This document shows positions 1 to 9,785 of a DNA stretch of 64,000 bases, piece by piece (the first letter of the stretch is position 1; each line of letters begins with the position of its first letter). The notes below the pieces were generated by a model. The model was given only the letters and a program-made list of their open reading frames with translations. It made no database searches and was not told where the DNA came from. This stretch comes from Chimonanthus salicifolius. Its lineage: Eukaryota > Streptophyta > Magnoliopsida > Laurales > Calycanthaceae. A program made the translations under genes and the position numbers. The DNA lies in contig CM023537.1 in the NCBI GenBank assembly GCA_013350335.1, forward strand, positions 8,857,438 to 8,921,437. The letters run 5' to 3'.

Positions 1-936
1 TCAGCTTAATCGACTATCAAATACATAGATCTCCTGTATAGACCTAAATATATCCTACATATAGAAAAAACACAACTTCATCAGGCAAATCATATAGAAT
101 ATGTAATCATTCATAACTTCATACATAATCCAATCAACTATGCTTAGATATAAATAACAATCAACCATGGTCTAAGCCAGCAACCAAATGCATCATTTTG
201 ACCAATTCTTGTTGGATTTTCTTCCTAAATTTGTTGAAATTTCTTGTATAATTTTTTTGATAGCCTCATGAACCATGACCCAAAATTGATACATCCAACT
301 ACAAGGATGGATTTGGGCTCTCAAGATCTTGCATGGTGAAAATTTAGAACTCATCTAAGTCAACCCAACGTCCAATCTTAGTGCAGGGCGCATAACTAGT
401 AGTATTTCAATTTAAATAATGAAAGCCATACTTATAGACTCCATCAAAACTTTATGAAACCGAGATCTCATAGTTTCAAACATATTCATCTTGACACAAA
501 ATATTTCACAATTGTAATTATATGGAAACTACTCATTTCTATATTGAAGTTGGCCATAATGATTGACTTCCTACGATTAGATGAAATACAAAAAGCACTG
601 CATGATAAGTTGGTGTTGAAAAAAATTTAACATCTAATAAAAGATAAGATGGTGGAATACATAAACGCAATTGAAAAACAAAAAATATAAGATAGAAAAC
701 ATATCTCAATGAAACCCAGCATATGCTCCATCGATCGAAGAAAGAAAGAGACATATACACGTATGTCCTGCACAAATATTTCAATTGATCTAAGCTTTTA
801 AAATTAGAGTAGAAGTTTTGAATTCAACAACTAACAACTTATTTGACACACAGTATCTTTGCTCTTACCTATGCATCCTTCTTTTCCTCACTCTCACTAG
901 GTACAAACGCAACTCATGAAGTACATGATTCACAAA
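1..936. other. AT-rich intergenic sequence, no gene seen
   Basis: No reading frame here resembles a known protein and no splice-linked exons are visible. The short open frames are low-complexity or have no start context. No diagnostic repeat ends were recognised. Confidence 0.5.
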
Positions 937-1416
937 CTTAATCCCTACCTATTCCCTTATAGATTCCAAGAAAATTTACAAAAGAGGGGAACAGAATCAA
1001 GATCCAGCCAGAGAAGATACAGTAAGAAGAAAGAATTTTATAAACCCACAAAAAAATATTTTCCTATTTTCATTTTCACAATTTTTTCTTCTTCTTTCAC
1101 AATTAAATTCTTCTCGTGTGAATAGCCTCGATGCTTTTCTCCCATATCTGCCAGCCTTCATGATGGGCGCATAAGTTATGACGAGTTTCCGGCCATGATG
1201 AAGGCAAGAAGAGACCGGAGGAAAGCATCAAGGCAGTATTCACGGGAACGATTGAGTAGAAGAAAAAAATTGTGAAAATGAAAATAGGAATTCCTTTTTG
1301 TGGGTTTATAAAATTCTTTCTTCCTTCTGTATCTTCTCTTGCTGGATCTTGATTCTTTACTCTGTTTTTGTGAATTTTCTTGGAATCAGTAGGGAAATTG
1401 GTTGGAATTAGGTTTC
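937..1416. repeat. Long inverted repeat (foldback) with very short loop
   Basis: The left arm (about 937-1168) pairs with the right arm (about 1186-1416) over most of its length. The left arm shows blocks such as gattccaagaaaattt, caagatccagc, gagaagatacag and ttttataaaccc, and the right arm carries their reverse complements in reverse order. The centre is a short loop near 1169-1185, beside the paired pieces ccttcatgatggg and ccatgatgaagg. By eye the arms are about 80% alike. It is probably a foldback element or a hairpin MITE. No target duplication was identified and no coding sequence lies inside; the open frames over it are by-products of the palindrome. Confidence 0.75.
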
Positions 1417-2754
1417 TGAAATCATGAATTTCAGTAGTTGCGATGTACACCTTTGAGCAGGGAAAGAAGGGTGCATGGGAAAGAGCGAAGGCATACAACA
1501 CAGTTGGTTTGATATTATTGTACAGGGATGATGTTCTTCATCTTTTTGTATGAATGTGTACAACCCTAGTTTTGGACTTCTGTGGTTGCCACGGTGAAAC
1601 AGAATGAATCGTTTGATGATTATCTCAAACAGTTAAGTGATTTGGCTAACCGTCAAACGGTTAAGTCGGTTGAGACAAGATGTCGTTTCTATTAATAAGA
1701 GCAACGGTAAGAAATGTGGTGCATCATCAAAGACGAAGTGTAAATTTGGAGAGGTTATGTATTATTGGTCAACAATATAATTAATTGGAATCTGATAATC
1801 AAACTTCCAAGGAGGATAAACAGAAACTGGCAACTGTCGATATCATCGGAAAGTTTGTTACAATACCAATTTCTGTTTTACAATTCATGACATAATCCAA
1901 TATAAGCTCTGAGGGACCAACCCAAGATTTAGTCGGGGGCTCTGTTAGACATTGTTCTCTTCATTTTGTTGGATTTTTTCGAATAACAAGAGTATCTCTA
2001 CTCTACATTTAAGGTGAAACTGATTTTTTAGACATACGTAAACTTTCTAATCTACGCACTGAGTAATTTTACGTGAAGTGGCCCGTTGGATTTAAGTGTC
2101 AATCAAACTCAAGACCCGACTTCATGAGACGGACTTCTTGATCATCGGACCGACCCTTTGTCGAATTTTCCACAATGAACTGATTCTTTTAATCCATAAG
2201 TTCTCAAAATAACTGAGAACCATTTACTTCCATAAAGATAAATAAATCAGAGGGACTCATGAATGAACTTTTTTAATAACGGAGCATAAAAATATAACCT
2301 AAGTAAATACAACTGATGTTACATAATTAATTAATGAATGAAGAAAAGTTAAAAGTTATTCTATTATAGTACTTTTTAATAATTAAAGTTAAATTTTATT
2401 TAAGTATAAAGAATTATTTTTTTCTTAGAAGTCTTTAGTTTAAATTTGGAAGAAAATTTTGATTAATGGAGAAAAACTTTGCTAAAAAGTTTCGATTTAT
2501 TTTAATTTGAAATGCTTAAGAGGAACGTTGAAATTAATGGAGTAGTTGGAAAAGTTTGGTGACAAATAAAATGTATAAATACTCTCTCAATTGTTTCATC
2601 AATATAAGTCTCTTAACATTTCAGAGCCCTATTGGTTAGAACAAGAAAAGAGAATTAAAATAAAATTTTATAGGTAATAAAATATAATAACAGACTAACG
2701 GCTGGCATTGACCGTTGTAATTTTTTTTTCCCGCCAAAATCAGTTTCTCTTCCC
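1417..2754. other. Intergenic sequence upstream of the PPR gene
   Basis: The stretch is AT-rich with no supported gene. The last few hundred bases should hold the promoter and 5' leader of the PPR gene, but no single TATA box stands out. A tRNA-like B-box fragment (tcaatcaaactcaagaccc, minus sense, near 2100) could be a worn SINE; this is weak. Confidence 0.4.
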
Positions 2755-5310
2755 ATGGAGAGCTCTGTTTCGATAAGCCTCCCCAAGCCCACCGTCTTAG
2801 CTCAACGTACGCAAATCAAAGATCCAAAGCTCTGGAATTCATATATTCGATACCATGCCAAGCTGAAAAATCACCAAGCTATCCTCACGTCATACACCCA
2901 ATTGGAAGCTTCAGGCTCTCTTCCCAGTAATTTTGATGTGCCGCTGGTTCTCAGGGCCTGTGCTCGCCTGCAAGCTATCGAAATTGGCAAAAGGATCCAT
3001 TCCAGCATTCGTAACACCCAGTTGATTGAAGATACTCGCGTTCAAACTGCCCTCATTGATTTCTACTCTAAATGTGGGCTTATTGAGCATGCACGCCATT
3101 TGTTTGATGAAATGACTGAGAGAGATTTGGTCTCCTGGAATGCAATGATTACGGGGTATGCGAACAATTTCAGATGCAGAGATGCTATTGCATTGTTCTT
3201 ACAGATGCAGAAGGAGAATCTGAAGCCCAATTCGGTTACACTGGTGAGTTTGCTTTCTGCTTGTGCTGAGCTATCGGAGTTGAGATTGGGACAGGAGATA
3301 CACGGCTATTCTTTGAGAAATGGTCTTTTTCTTTCAAATGCTCATGTGGGTAGTTCTTTGCTCTGCTTCTATTCAAGTTTTGATGTAAGGATTTCCCGGT
3401 CTGTGTTTGATTTGATGATGTTGAAGAACAATATAAGTTGGAATGCAATGATATCTTGCTATTTTAATTCTGGAGAAGCCTCAAAAGCTTTGAACCTTTT
3501 CCTACAGATGCTAGTGATTGGTGTTTGTCTGTGTTCTGTGACAATGCTGGTCATTGTCCAGTCATGTGCAGATTTGGGATCTGTTGAGCTCGGTAAGCAA
3601 CTTCATCAATTGACTATCAAGTCAGGTGTTTCATCTGATTTATTTATAGCAAATGCATTGCTTGTTATGTATGCCAAGTGCGGAAATTTAGAATCTTCAT
3701 GTCAGCTTTTTGAAAAGATGATGACAAGAGATACTGCATCATGGAATGCGATGATGTTTGCATATAAAGAGTACGGGCATTATGACAAAGCACTTGAATT
3801 ATTTGGTAAAATGCAGCAAGAAGACATTAAAGGAGACAGGGTTACCTTCTCTAGTATGTTCTCGATATGTGCTGAATGTAGTAGCTTGAGAGAAGGTAAA
3901 GTTTTGCATGCCTACATGATCAAAAGGGGGAAGCAGATTGATGTTCCTCTGGGAAATGCATTGTTGAACATGTATACAAACTTTAATTGCATGGAATCTG
4001 CTCAAAATATATTCTATCAGATGCCTGAGGTGGATGTGGTATCTTGCAACACATTGATTTGGGCATTAATCCATAACAATATGATGGATCAAGCTGTGAC
4101 ACTCTTTAGAAAGATGCAACAAAGTGAAATTAAACCAAATTCATTCACTTTGGTCTCTATTCTCGCAGCATGCAGAGGTGAAACGTTGCTGAAAATTGGT
4201 AAATCAATTCATGGCTATGGAATAAGGCAGAGGCTGGAATTTAACTCATCACTGTGCACTGCTCTCACTGATATGTATATGGACTGTGGGGATGAAGCCT
4301 CTTCTAGATGTCTTTTCGAGAGACCGAGTCGAGATTTAATTTCATGGAATGCCATAATTGCTAGTTACATTCGGAATGGACAACCAAACGAAGCATTGTT
4401 GTTATTCCAACAAATGCAGTTAGAAGTGAAGCCTAACTTTGTAACAATAATAAATGTCCTTCCATCTTGTGCTAGCCTCGCAACTCTGTCACAAGGTAGA
4501 TGCATACATGCGTACATTTTGAGAAGAAAGTTTGGTTTGGATTTGAATGTTCCTGTGGGAAATGCCCTTCTTACGATGTATACAAAATGTGGAAGTTTAG
4601 ACTATGCCGAAAAGGTATTTAGGAGCTTAATGAAAAGAGATGTTATATCATATAATGCCATGATTGCAGGATACGGTATGCACGGTCGTGGTGAAGATGC
4701 CATCCTCACCTTCTCCCAAATACTAGAAGCTGGTTTAAGGCCAACATATGTAACATTTGTTTCAATTTTATCCGCTTGCAGTCACTCAGGCTTGATAGAA
4801 AAGGGATGGCAGTATTTCCATGCCATGACTCGAGATTATAATATCATGCCAGAGGTTGTTCATTATTGTTGCATGGTTGATCTACTTGGCCGTGCAGGTC
4901 GCTTGAATGAAGCTAGGAGATTTATTGATTCAATGCCCCTGGAACCAGATGCTGATGTATGGAGAGCTTTGCTAGGTGCTTGTCAGGTCTTTTCCAATAC
5001 CAAACTAGCACAAGAAGTTTCCAGAAGGCTTATTGAATTGGAACCCATGAATGTAGGAAATCACATCTTGTTATCCAACATTTACGCAGCAGCAGGAAAG
5101 TGGGATGAAGTCAAGAAGATAAGAGCAGAGATCGGTGAGAAGGGTTTAAGAAAGATTCCGGGAACTAGTTGGATTTTTATTCGAAACCAAGTGCATTCAT
5201 TTACTGCAGGGGATAGATCACACCCACACTCGGACAGCTTGAAAGCAGGGTTAAAGAAGCTTGGTTACGTCCCTGATTCAAGTTGGATGTTGCATGATTT
5301 AGACGATTAG
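2755..5310 (+). CDS. PLS-class pentatricopeptide repeat protein, E/E+ type (DYW domain lost)
   Basis: This is a single-exon gene of 851 codons, typical of plant PPR genes, which usually lack introns. Start chosen: the first ATG, in the context cccATGG, followed by a Ser-rich N-terminus that could be an organelle targeting peptide. Repeats of about 31-36 residues run from about residue 24 to 730, with typical pieces such as ISWNAMI, NALLVMYAKCG and GKQLH. The E/E+ region follows and ends in GTSWIF (about residue 803) and YVPDSSWMLHDLDD. Family members bind organellar RNA one base per repeat, and E-class proteins mostly specify C-to-U editing sites. Translation stops exactly where a DYW cytidine-deaminase domain would begin, and that domain survives downstream in broken frames (5311-5540). 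It may still act as an editing-site binder using a DYW partner in trans, or may have lost function. The target RNA cannot be told from this. Confidence 0.93.
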   Translation: MESSVSISLPKPTVLAQRTQIKDPKLWNSYIRYHAKLKNHQAILTSYTQLEASGSLPSNFDVPLVLRACARLQAIEIGKRIHSSIRNTQLIEDTRVQTALIDFYSKCGLIEHARHLFDEMTERDLVSWNAMITGYANNFRCRDAIALFLQMQKENLKPNSVTLVSLLSACAELSELRLGQEIHGYSLRNGLFLSNAHVGSSLLCFYSSFDVRISRSVFDLMMLKNNISWNAMISCYFNSGEASKALNLFLQMLVIGVCLCSVTMLVIVQSCADLGSVELGKQLHQLTIKSGVSSDLFIANALLVMYAKCGNLESSCQLFEKMMTRDTASWNAMMFAYKEYGHYDKALELFGKMQQEDIKGDRVTFSSMFSICAECSSLREGKVLHAYMIKRGKQIDVPLGNALLNMYTNFNCMESAQNIFYQMPEVDVVSCNTLIWALIHNNMMDQAVTLFRKMQQSEIKPNSFTLVSILAACRGETLLKIGKSIHGYGIRQRLEFNSSLCTALTDMYMDCGDEASSRCLFERPSRDLISWNAIIASYIRNGQPNEALLLFQQMQLEVKPNFVTIINVLPSCASLATLSQGRCIHAYILRRKFGLDLNVPVGNALLTMYTKCGSLDYAEKVFRSLMKRDVISYNAMIAGYGMHGRGEDAILTFSQILEAGLRPTYVTFVSILSACSHSGLIEKGWQYFHAMTRDYNIMPEVVHYCCMVDLLGRAGRLNEARRFIDSMPLEPDADVWRALLGACQVFSNTKLAQEVSRRLIELEPMNVGNHILLSNIYAAAGKWDEVKKIRAEIGEKGLRKIPGTSWIFIRNQVHSFTAGDRSHPHSDSLKAGLKKLGYVPDSSWMLHDLDD

Positions 5311-5540
5311 GAGAATATCTAGGAGACATTTTAGCCACAGTGAGAAGTTGGCAATTGCATTGGATTGCTTAGTGTGAATTCTGGAGCACCAGTATTAATG
5401 GCCAAGATTCTAGGAGTGTGATGATTGCGATACATTTAGCAAGTTCTTCTCCAAGTTTGGAGGAAGAGAGAATTCCCAGGAATGCAAGCCATTTCCATCA
5501 CTGTGCAGGTGGGGTGTGCTCATGCAAAGACTATCAGTGA
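5311..5540 (+). pseudogene. Degenerate DYW deaminase domain remnant downstream of the PPR stop
   Basis: Pieces of a DYW domain occur in the right order but in three different frames. HSEKLAIA lies at 5336-5359, SVNSGAPVLMAK at 5371-5406 (the PPR frame), CDDCDTFSKFFSKFGG at 5417-5464, and RNASHFHHCAGGVCSCKDYQ at 5478-5537 with a stop at 5538-5540. The HSE zinc ligand and glutamate, a CxxC-like pair and a near-terminal KDY (here KDYQ, where intact proteins end in DYW) are recognisable. Several in-frame stops (5308, 5320, 5332) separate it from the PPR frame. I infer an ancestral PPR-E-DYW gene that lost its deaminase by small indels and a stop. An unrecognised 3' intron is unlikely because the pieces are contiguous with 1-2 base shifts. 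Confidence 0.85.
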
Positions 5541-6470
5541 GAACCGATAACGCTGTGACTTATTACTTTACTACTTGAGGTAGTGATGCAAACCCCAAAT
5601 ATTGAGGCTATTTACTGCAGAGTTTCGGAGTTACAGTGCTGCATTTCATATTTGCACTGAGAAAATCTTAGCGTACAATGAAAGGGCCAAATTTGCATCC
5701 CTCAAATCCCAAATACCCTATGGTCATGATCATGAAAGTGATGCCTTCCTAACACTCGGTGACATGGAAAAGTTGTTTTAGATGGTATCTTGTCTGGTCA
5801 TCCATCACTTGCTCAAGTACAATTTATCAATGATACATGATGTTGGGAAGTTATTAGGCATCATCTAGAAGTATTTGCAGAACAGGATGGATTGTGTTGT
5901 TTCGTTTCGACCTTGAGCTATGAATTTGAAATATCATGGAAAACTAAATCATTTTCATGTTTTTCTTTTCTTCCAAATGTCAAGTGAGAGAGCAGCCCTA
6001 AAACGTCCTTATCTCATTACCATTTGTCATCTATACAATTTTTTTTTGTCAGATGTATATTGTGGAATTACGTACTATTTTATCTATGCAAGATGCTTTT
6101 TATCATGTTTAACATACGTATGCATATGTAAGCTCACAGTACCACTTGAAGGATGCTGATCACTCGCATTTTGAATGCACCTAGAGATGGGTGCACCCAA
6201 TTAGGGTGATAATGGGTCCATTTGAAATGTCTATGTTTGAACAAGTAACTCACAAAAAGTCACCTTAATTGGATCACTCAAATCATAGTTTTTAACTCCG
6301 TTCCCCAAAATTTGATCACTTCAAATTGTTTTTTAATTCATAAACTTTTGTCGCCTTTGAAAAAGTGGTTTGATTAATTTGATTAATGTGACTCTTTTAC
6401 CTTATATTCAAGTATAGGTCTTTTTAATAACCCATCACATTATTTGAAATAAGTACACGTCTGTACTAGG
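5541..6470. other. PPR 3' flank and intergenic sequence
   Basis: Probable 3' untranslated region of the PPR gene at the left, then AT-rich intergenic DNA. No protein-like frame or clear repeat was recognised. Confidence 0.4.
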
Positions 6471-6677
6471 CAGGGGTACAAAAATCGCCTTTACCGACAC
6501 ATCAATGTCTCGGCCGATATCTCAGTATCTCAGATCTTGGCCTATATCTCTCTCTCTCTCTCCTAAATTTTTTTGAACAAATATCGAGCGTGTAAATGTG
6601 TATCGCCGATATCTCGCTAGTACGGCTGATACTGTGCGTATCAGCTGAGGTGCATATCGACCGAGATTTATACCCTG
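6471..6677. mobile_element. hAT-like MITE of the CAGGGG/ATCGGCCGAT family
   Basis: The element begins CAGGGGTACAAAAATCG and ends CGAGATTTATACCCTG, so the two ends are inverted relatives of each other. It is flanked by GTACTAGG (6463-6470) and GTGCTAGG (6678-6685), an 8-bp target duplication with one mismatch. CAGGG termini with 8-bp duplications are typical of the hAT superfamily. The interior is rich in TATCGGCCGATA-like palindromes and a CTCTCTCT run. It has no coding capacity. Relatives lie at 9654, 47244, 51820, 57289, 58294 and 59591. Confidence 0.8.
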
Positions 6678-7344
6678 GTGCTAGGTAATGTTCTATGCTC
6701 ATACAAGGGCGATCTTTCTACCCACATCATTGTCATCATCATCACTATATGGCCGCTAATCCTTTTCAACTAGGGCTAATTTTTTGAGTTATTCTCCATT
6801 CTTTTAAAAATCCATACCCCGACCATATCATTCTTTTTTTTTTTGGAAAGGTCCCCACCATATCATTCTTTACCCCATTCAACCAATTTTTTATTGGTTT
6901 GCCTCTCTTTGTTTCTTTTGCTTGGATGCTTTTACTATTTCTCAGAAGAGAGCGTTTTCAGTTTTTTATGTGCATGCCCAAACCACCTTTTACAACTTTC
7001 TTTCATTTTCTCATCAATTAGGGCTACCCTAAAGGTTTATCTAATGCATTCATTTCCAATTTTGTCTTATTGTAACTCTACTCATTTATCTTAGAACACT
7101 CATTTTTGTAACTATTACAGTGTTCTTGTTTTTTCTTAATTGCCCCAACATTGTTGGGCTACTAGTTGTTTTATCAAAAACTCTAGGGAGATCTTCTAGT
7201 CTCCCCATTTAGGGAAACTGCTCAAGTGAGTCACACATTTTTGGATGAGATATTTAGAAAATGATAAAGACAATAAGTGGGTAAAATTTAAACATTATGT
7301 TATCATTTTAGTTTTGTGATTTTGGATCTCATAAAGTTAGATGG
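6678..7344. other. Intergenic sequence, no gene seen
   Basis: AT-rich, with pyrimidine-rich stretches that give short chance frames. Nothing recognisable. Confidence 0.4.
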
Positions 7345-7575
7345 ATATAGATAGAAGGCATTAGGAGGAGACGACGACTATTTAAAATATGGACGGAAGA
7401 GATAAAAAGGGACATATTAGATTGTATAGTAATTGAGCGTATAGTTTATGGCGGAGTCAATTGGAAGAGAAGAATTCATAAAGTTGATTCCAAATAGATT
7501 GGATATTGACTATTGATGGTGATGATGATGATCTCGTAGAGTTAGATGATTGGATAAAGGCTTTCCTTTGGAAGA
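7345..7575 (+). mobile_element. RTE-type LINE 3' end fragment
   Basis: The sequence reads as the decayed tail of an RTE-clade LINE: a degenerate RGRGRP-like Arg-rich segment (aggaggagacgacgac), then a Trp-Lys rich piece, then the terminal stretch around tccaaatagattgg followed by gatggtgatgatgatgat. The same closing pattern is seen in the LINE fragment at 14422-14545. There is no open frame of useful length. Confidence 0.6.
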
Positions 7576-9653
7576 AATCAATTGTATCAAAAGACCTGAC
7601 TAATAGTTAACTATGTACAATGAAATGGGGATTCGAAAAAAATACTAATATGTGAATGACTCGGCTGAAGCTGAGTTGATCTTAGACTTGCGTCTAGTTT
7701 TTCTGAAAAACTGACACATCAGCCTGGTTATGAGTTTTAAAAACTATGTAGTAATTTTTGTGCATGGATTTTATGTTTATTGTTTAGTCATTGTTAAATC
7801 AATTAATTATTGAGGGTCCAAAACATCATTTTGTATTTAGATGTTATAACTTCAAATTAATATCACACCATTATCCTTGCCATGAGCCCTTCAATTAGAG
7901 CTTCCCTAGTCTGGGACATGTGCTTATGTTTAGTATCTACAGGATAATTCAATTTTTTTTAAGAGTCATTTATATATTTTTTCGAAGAAAAAATTATGCG
8001 TAAAAAATTATATTAGAGTTCTATTCATATTAGCTAATAGATGTTATGAAATTTGGATTTGTTTTGAGTTATGAAAGTCTGAGATTCTTGTTATGTATTG
8101 TTAAAAGACTTTATTTTCATTGAAAATGAATGAAGTGTTGTCTTAGCAAGCAAGGAGAATCTCGCTCTTTTCCTCATTGAATTTTCTTATCTCCTCTTAT
8201 AGGAAATGAATTTATTGAAAGGAGAGTGAAATGTCTCATTTCTTATTTTCTTGGTAAAGTTCTTATATTCCATAGTAGAAGAAAAAGAGAATGTTTTTAT
8301 TTTCATGCTTTTTATTTTTTATAGTTGAAAAATGACAAAGAATTAGGCTAATGAGATTTTTGTATCGAAATTTCTGGATGATAAGCTTGTTTCTTATATT
8401 AGGAGTAGACCCATGTAGCAAGGTGTAGAGGACAGAAAAACCATATGAACAAGATATAAGATAGAGTTTTACTTTCTATCTCATTTCCTGAATTTTATTA
8501 TTTCAGCCTTAAAAATATAACCATTACAAAAATATTGATATGTCATTGTTGAAATCAAAATATAAGATTATTTAATTTAAAAGGATTGGAGTGATGACTA
8601 AGAACCCGCATCAAAAAGCAAAAGTACTGAATTCAATTCTCATTTTATTCCAAAGGGTCACTCTCAATAGAGTTACTCAAATAAAACATATGTCCTAAAA
8701 ATTAATCGGACACTAGACAGCTTAATCATAAAAAAAAAAAATATTATTAAAAAATTTCATCCATATCTAATGAAGCAGACACCAGTACATCGAATGTCTG
8801 AAAGGATGACTTTTTTTTTTTTCAGGTGCCTGCTTGGTAATCAGCACTCTAAGTTGAGCATTTTAAGGTGTGCCCATTACTTTCTCATTGGAGAGAAATC
8901 ATAAAATTGATAAGAAAATATTTCACTTAAAATGGTAGTGAAAAACTCTTCTTTATTTGAAACTTTATTATTATTTTTTATCCACATGCATAGACATGGT
9001 CATTAGAAATTACAAGTATGGTATAAAAAATCAATTATATCAAATTTAAAGTTGAAAAGTATTAAGCTCATTTATGGTCCAATCTATTCCTCATAAAATT
9101 TAAATTGAAGGGATGAACAAAAACAAAAAAAAAAATTGCTAGGCTGGTCTAGATCAGGATGGACCAAGTGTCCTGAATATTGTGACTCTCGAATTAGTTC
9201 AAGCAAATTTAAGTATGGATACTTGACCAAAAATCTATTTTTAGAATTTGTTTTTGTTCGAATGGGCAGGTCGGGTCGGGTTTGGTCTTAGGTTGAGTTT
9301 GGACCTATGTGGGTTGGACCAAGGCTGGGATTGGGTTAGTTAATCAGGCTTTATATTATCTATTTGTTCATTTTGAATTATAAATTTACGATAATCTCCA
9401 TATGGGTTTTTTTTTTGGAAAAACAAATTTAATGAAATGATGTTAGATGTTTATGAAATTGAATAGAAACACCTTGACATGATTGACATGGTTTGTAATT
9501 TTGTATGATATTTTAGTGATTTTCCTAATTTTTAACGTTTTTAATAAAATTATGGTTTTAACTAGAAAAAATTTATTAAATTATAATGTTACTAGGTGGG
9601 CCACCACACCAACATCAATCTTACATGGTTATTGATATTTGGATACAAGGAAG
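7576..9653. other. Intergenic sequence with worn repeats
   Basis: No gene is supported. A G-rich stretch with GGTCGGGTCGGGTTTGG (about 9268-9350) resembles the interior of the GGGTCGGG elements at 38138 and 53332, but no ends or target duplication were seen. Confidence 0.4.
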
Positions 9654-9785
9654 CAGGGATTTTAATATCGATTAATACGTATCGTATCGGCCGATATTTA
9701 TCAATATCAAACAACATCCGATATATATCGTCGATATCGAATGATATCTGATATATATCGTCGATATCGTCCGGTATCAATAATT
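9654..9785. mobile_element. Partial CAGGG/ATCGGCCGAT-family MITE
   Basis: The left end CAGGGATTTTAATATCG and an interior of TATCGGCCGATA and TATATCGTCGATATCG palindromes match the family at 6471. The expected right end (CCCTG) is not found, so this copy is truncated or has diverged at its right side. Confidence 0.6.

Noticed and set aside
1103..1501. 132-codon minus-strand frame
   Set aside because: It runs through one arm of the hairpin and its mirror gives a similar frame on the other strand. No domain.
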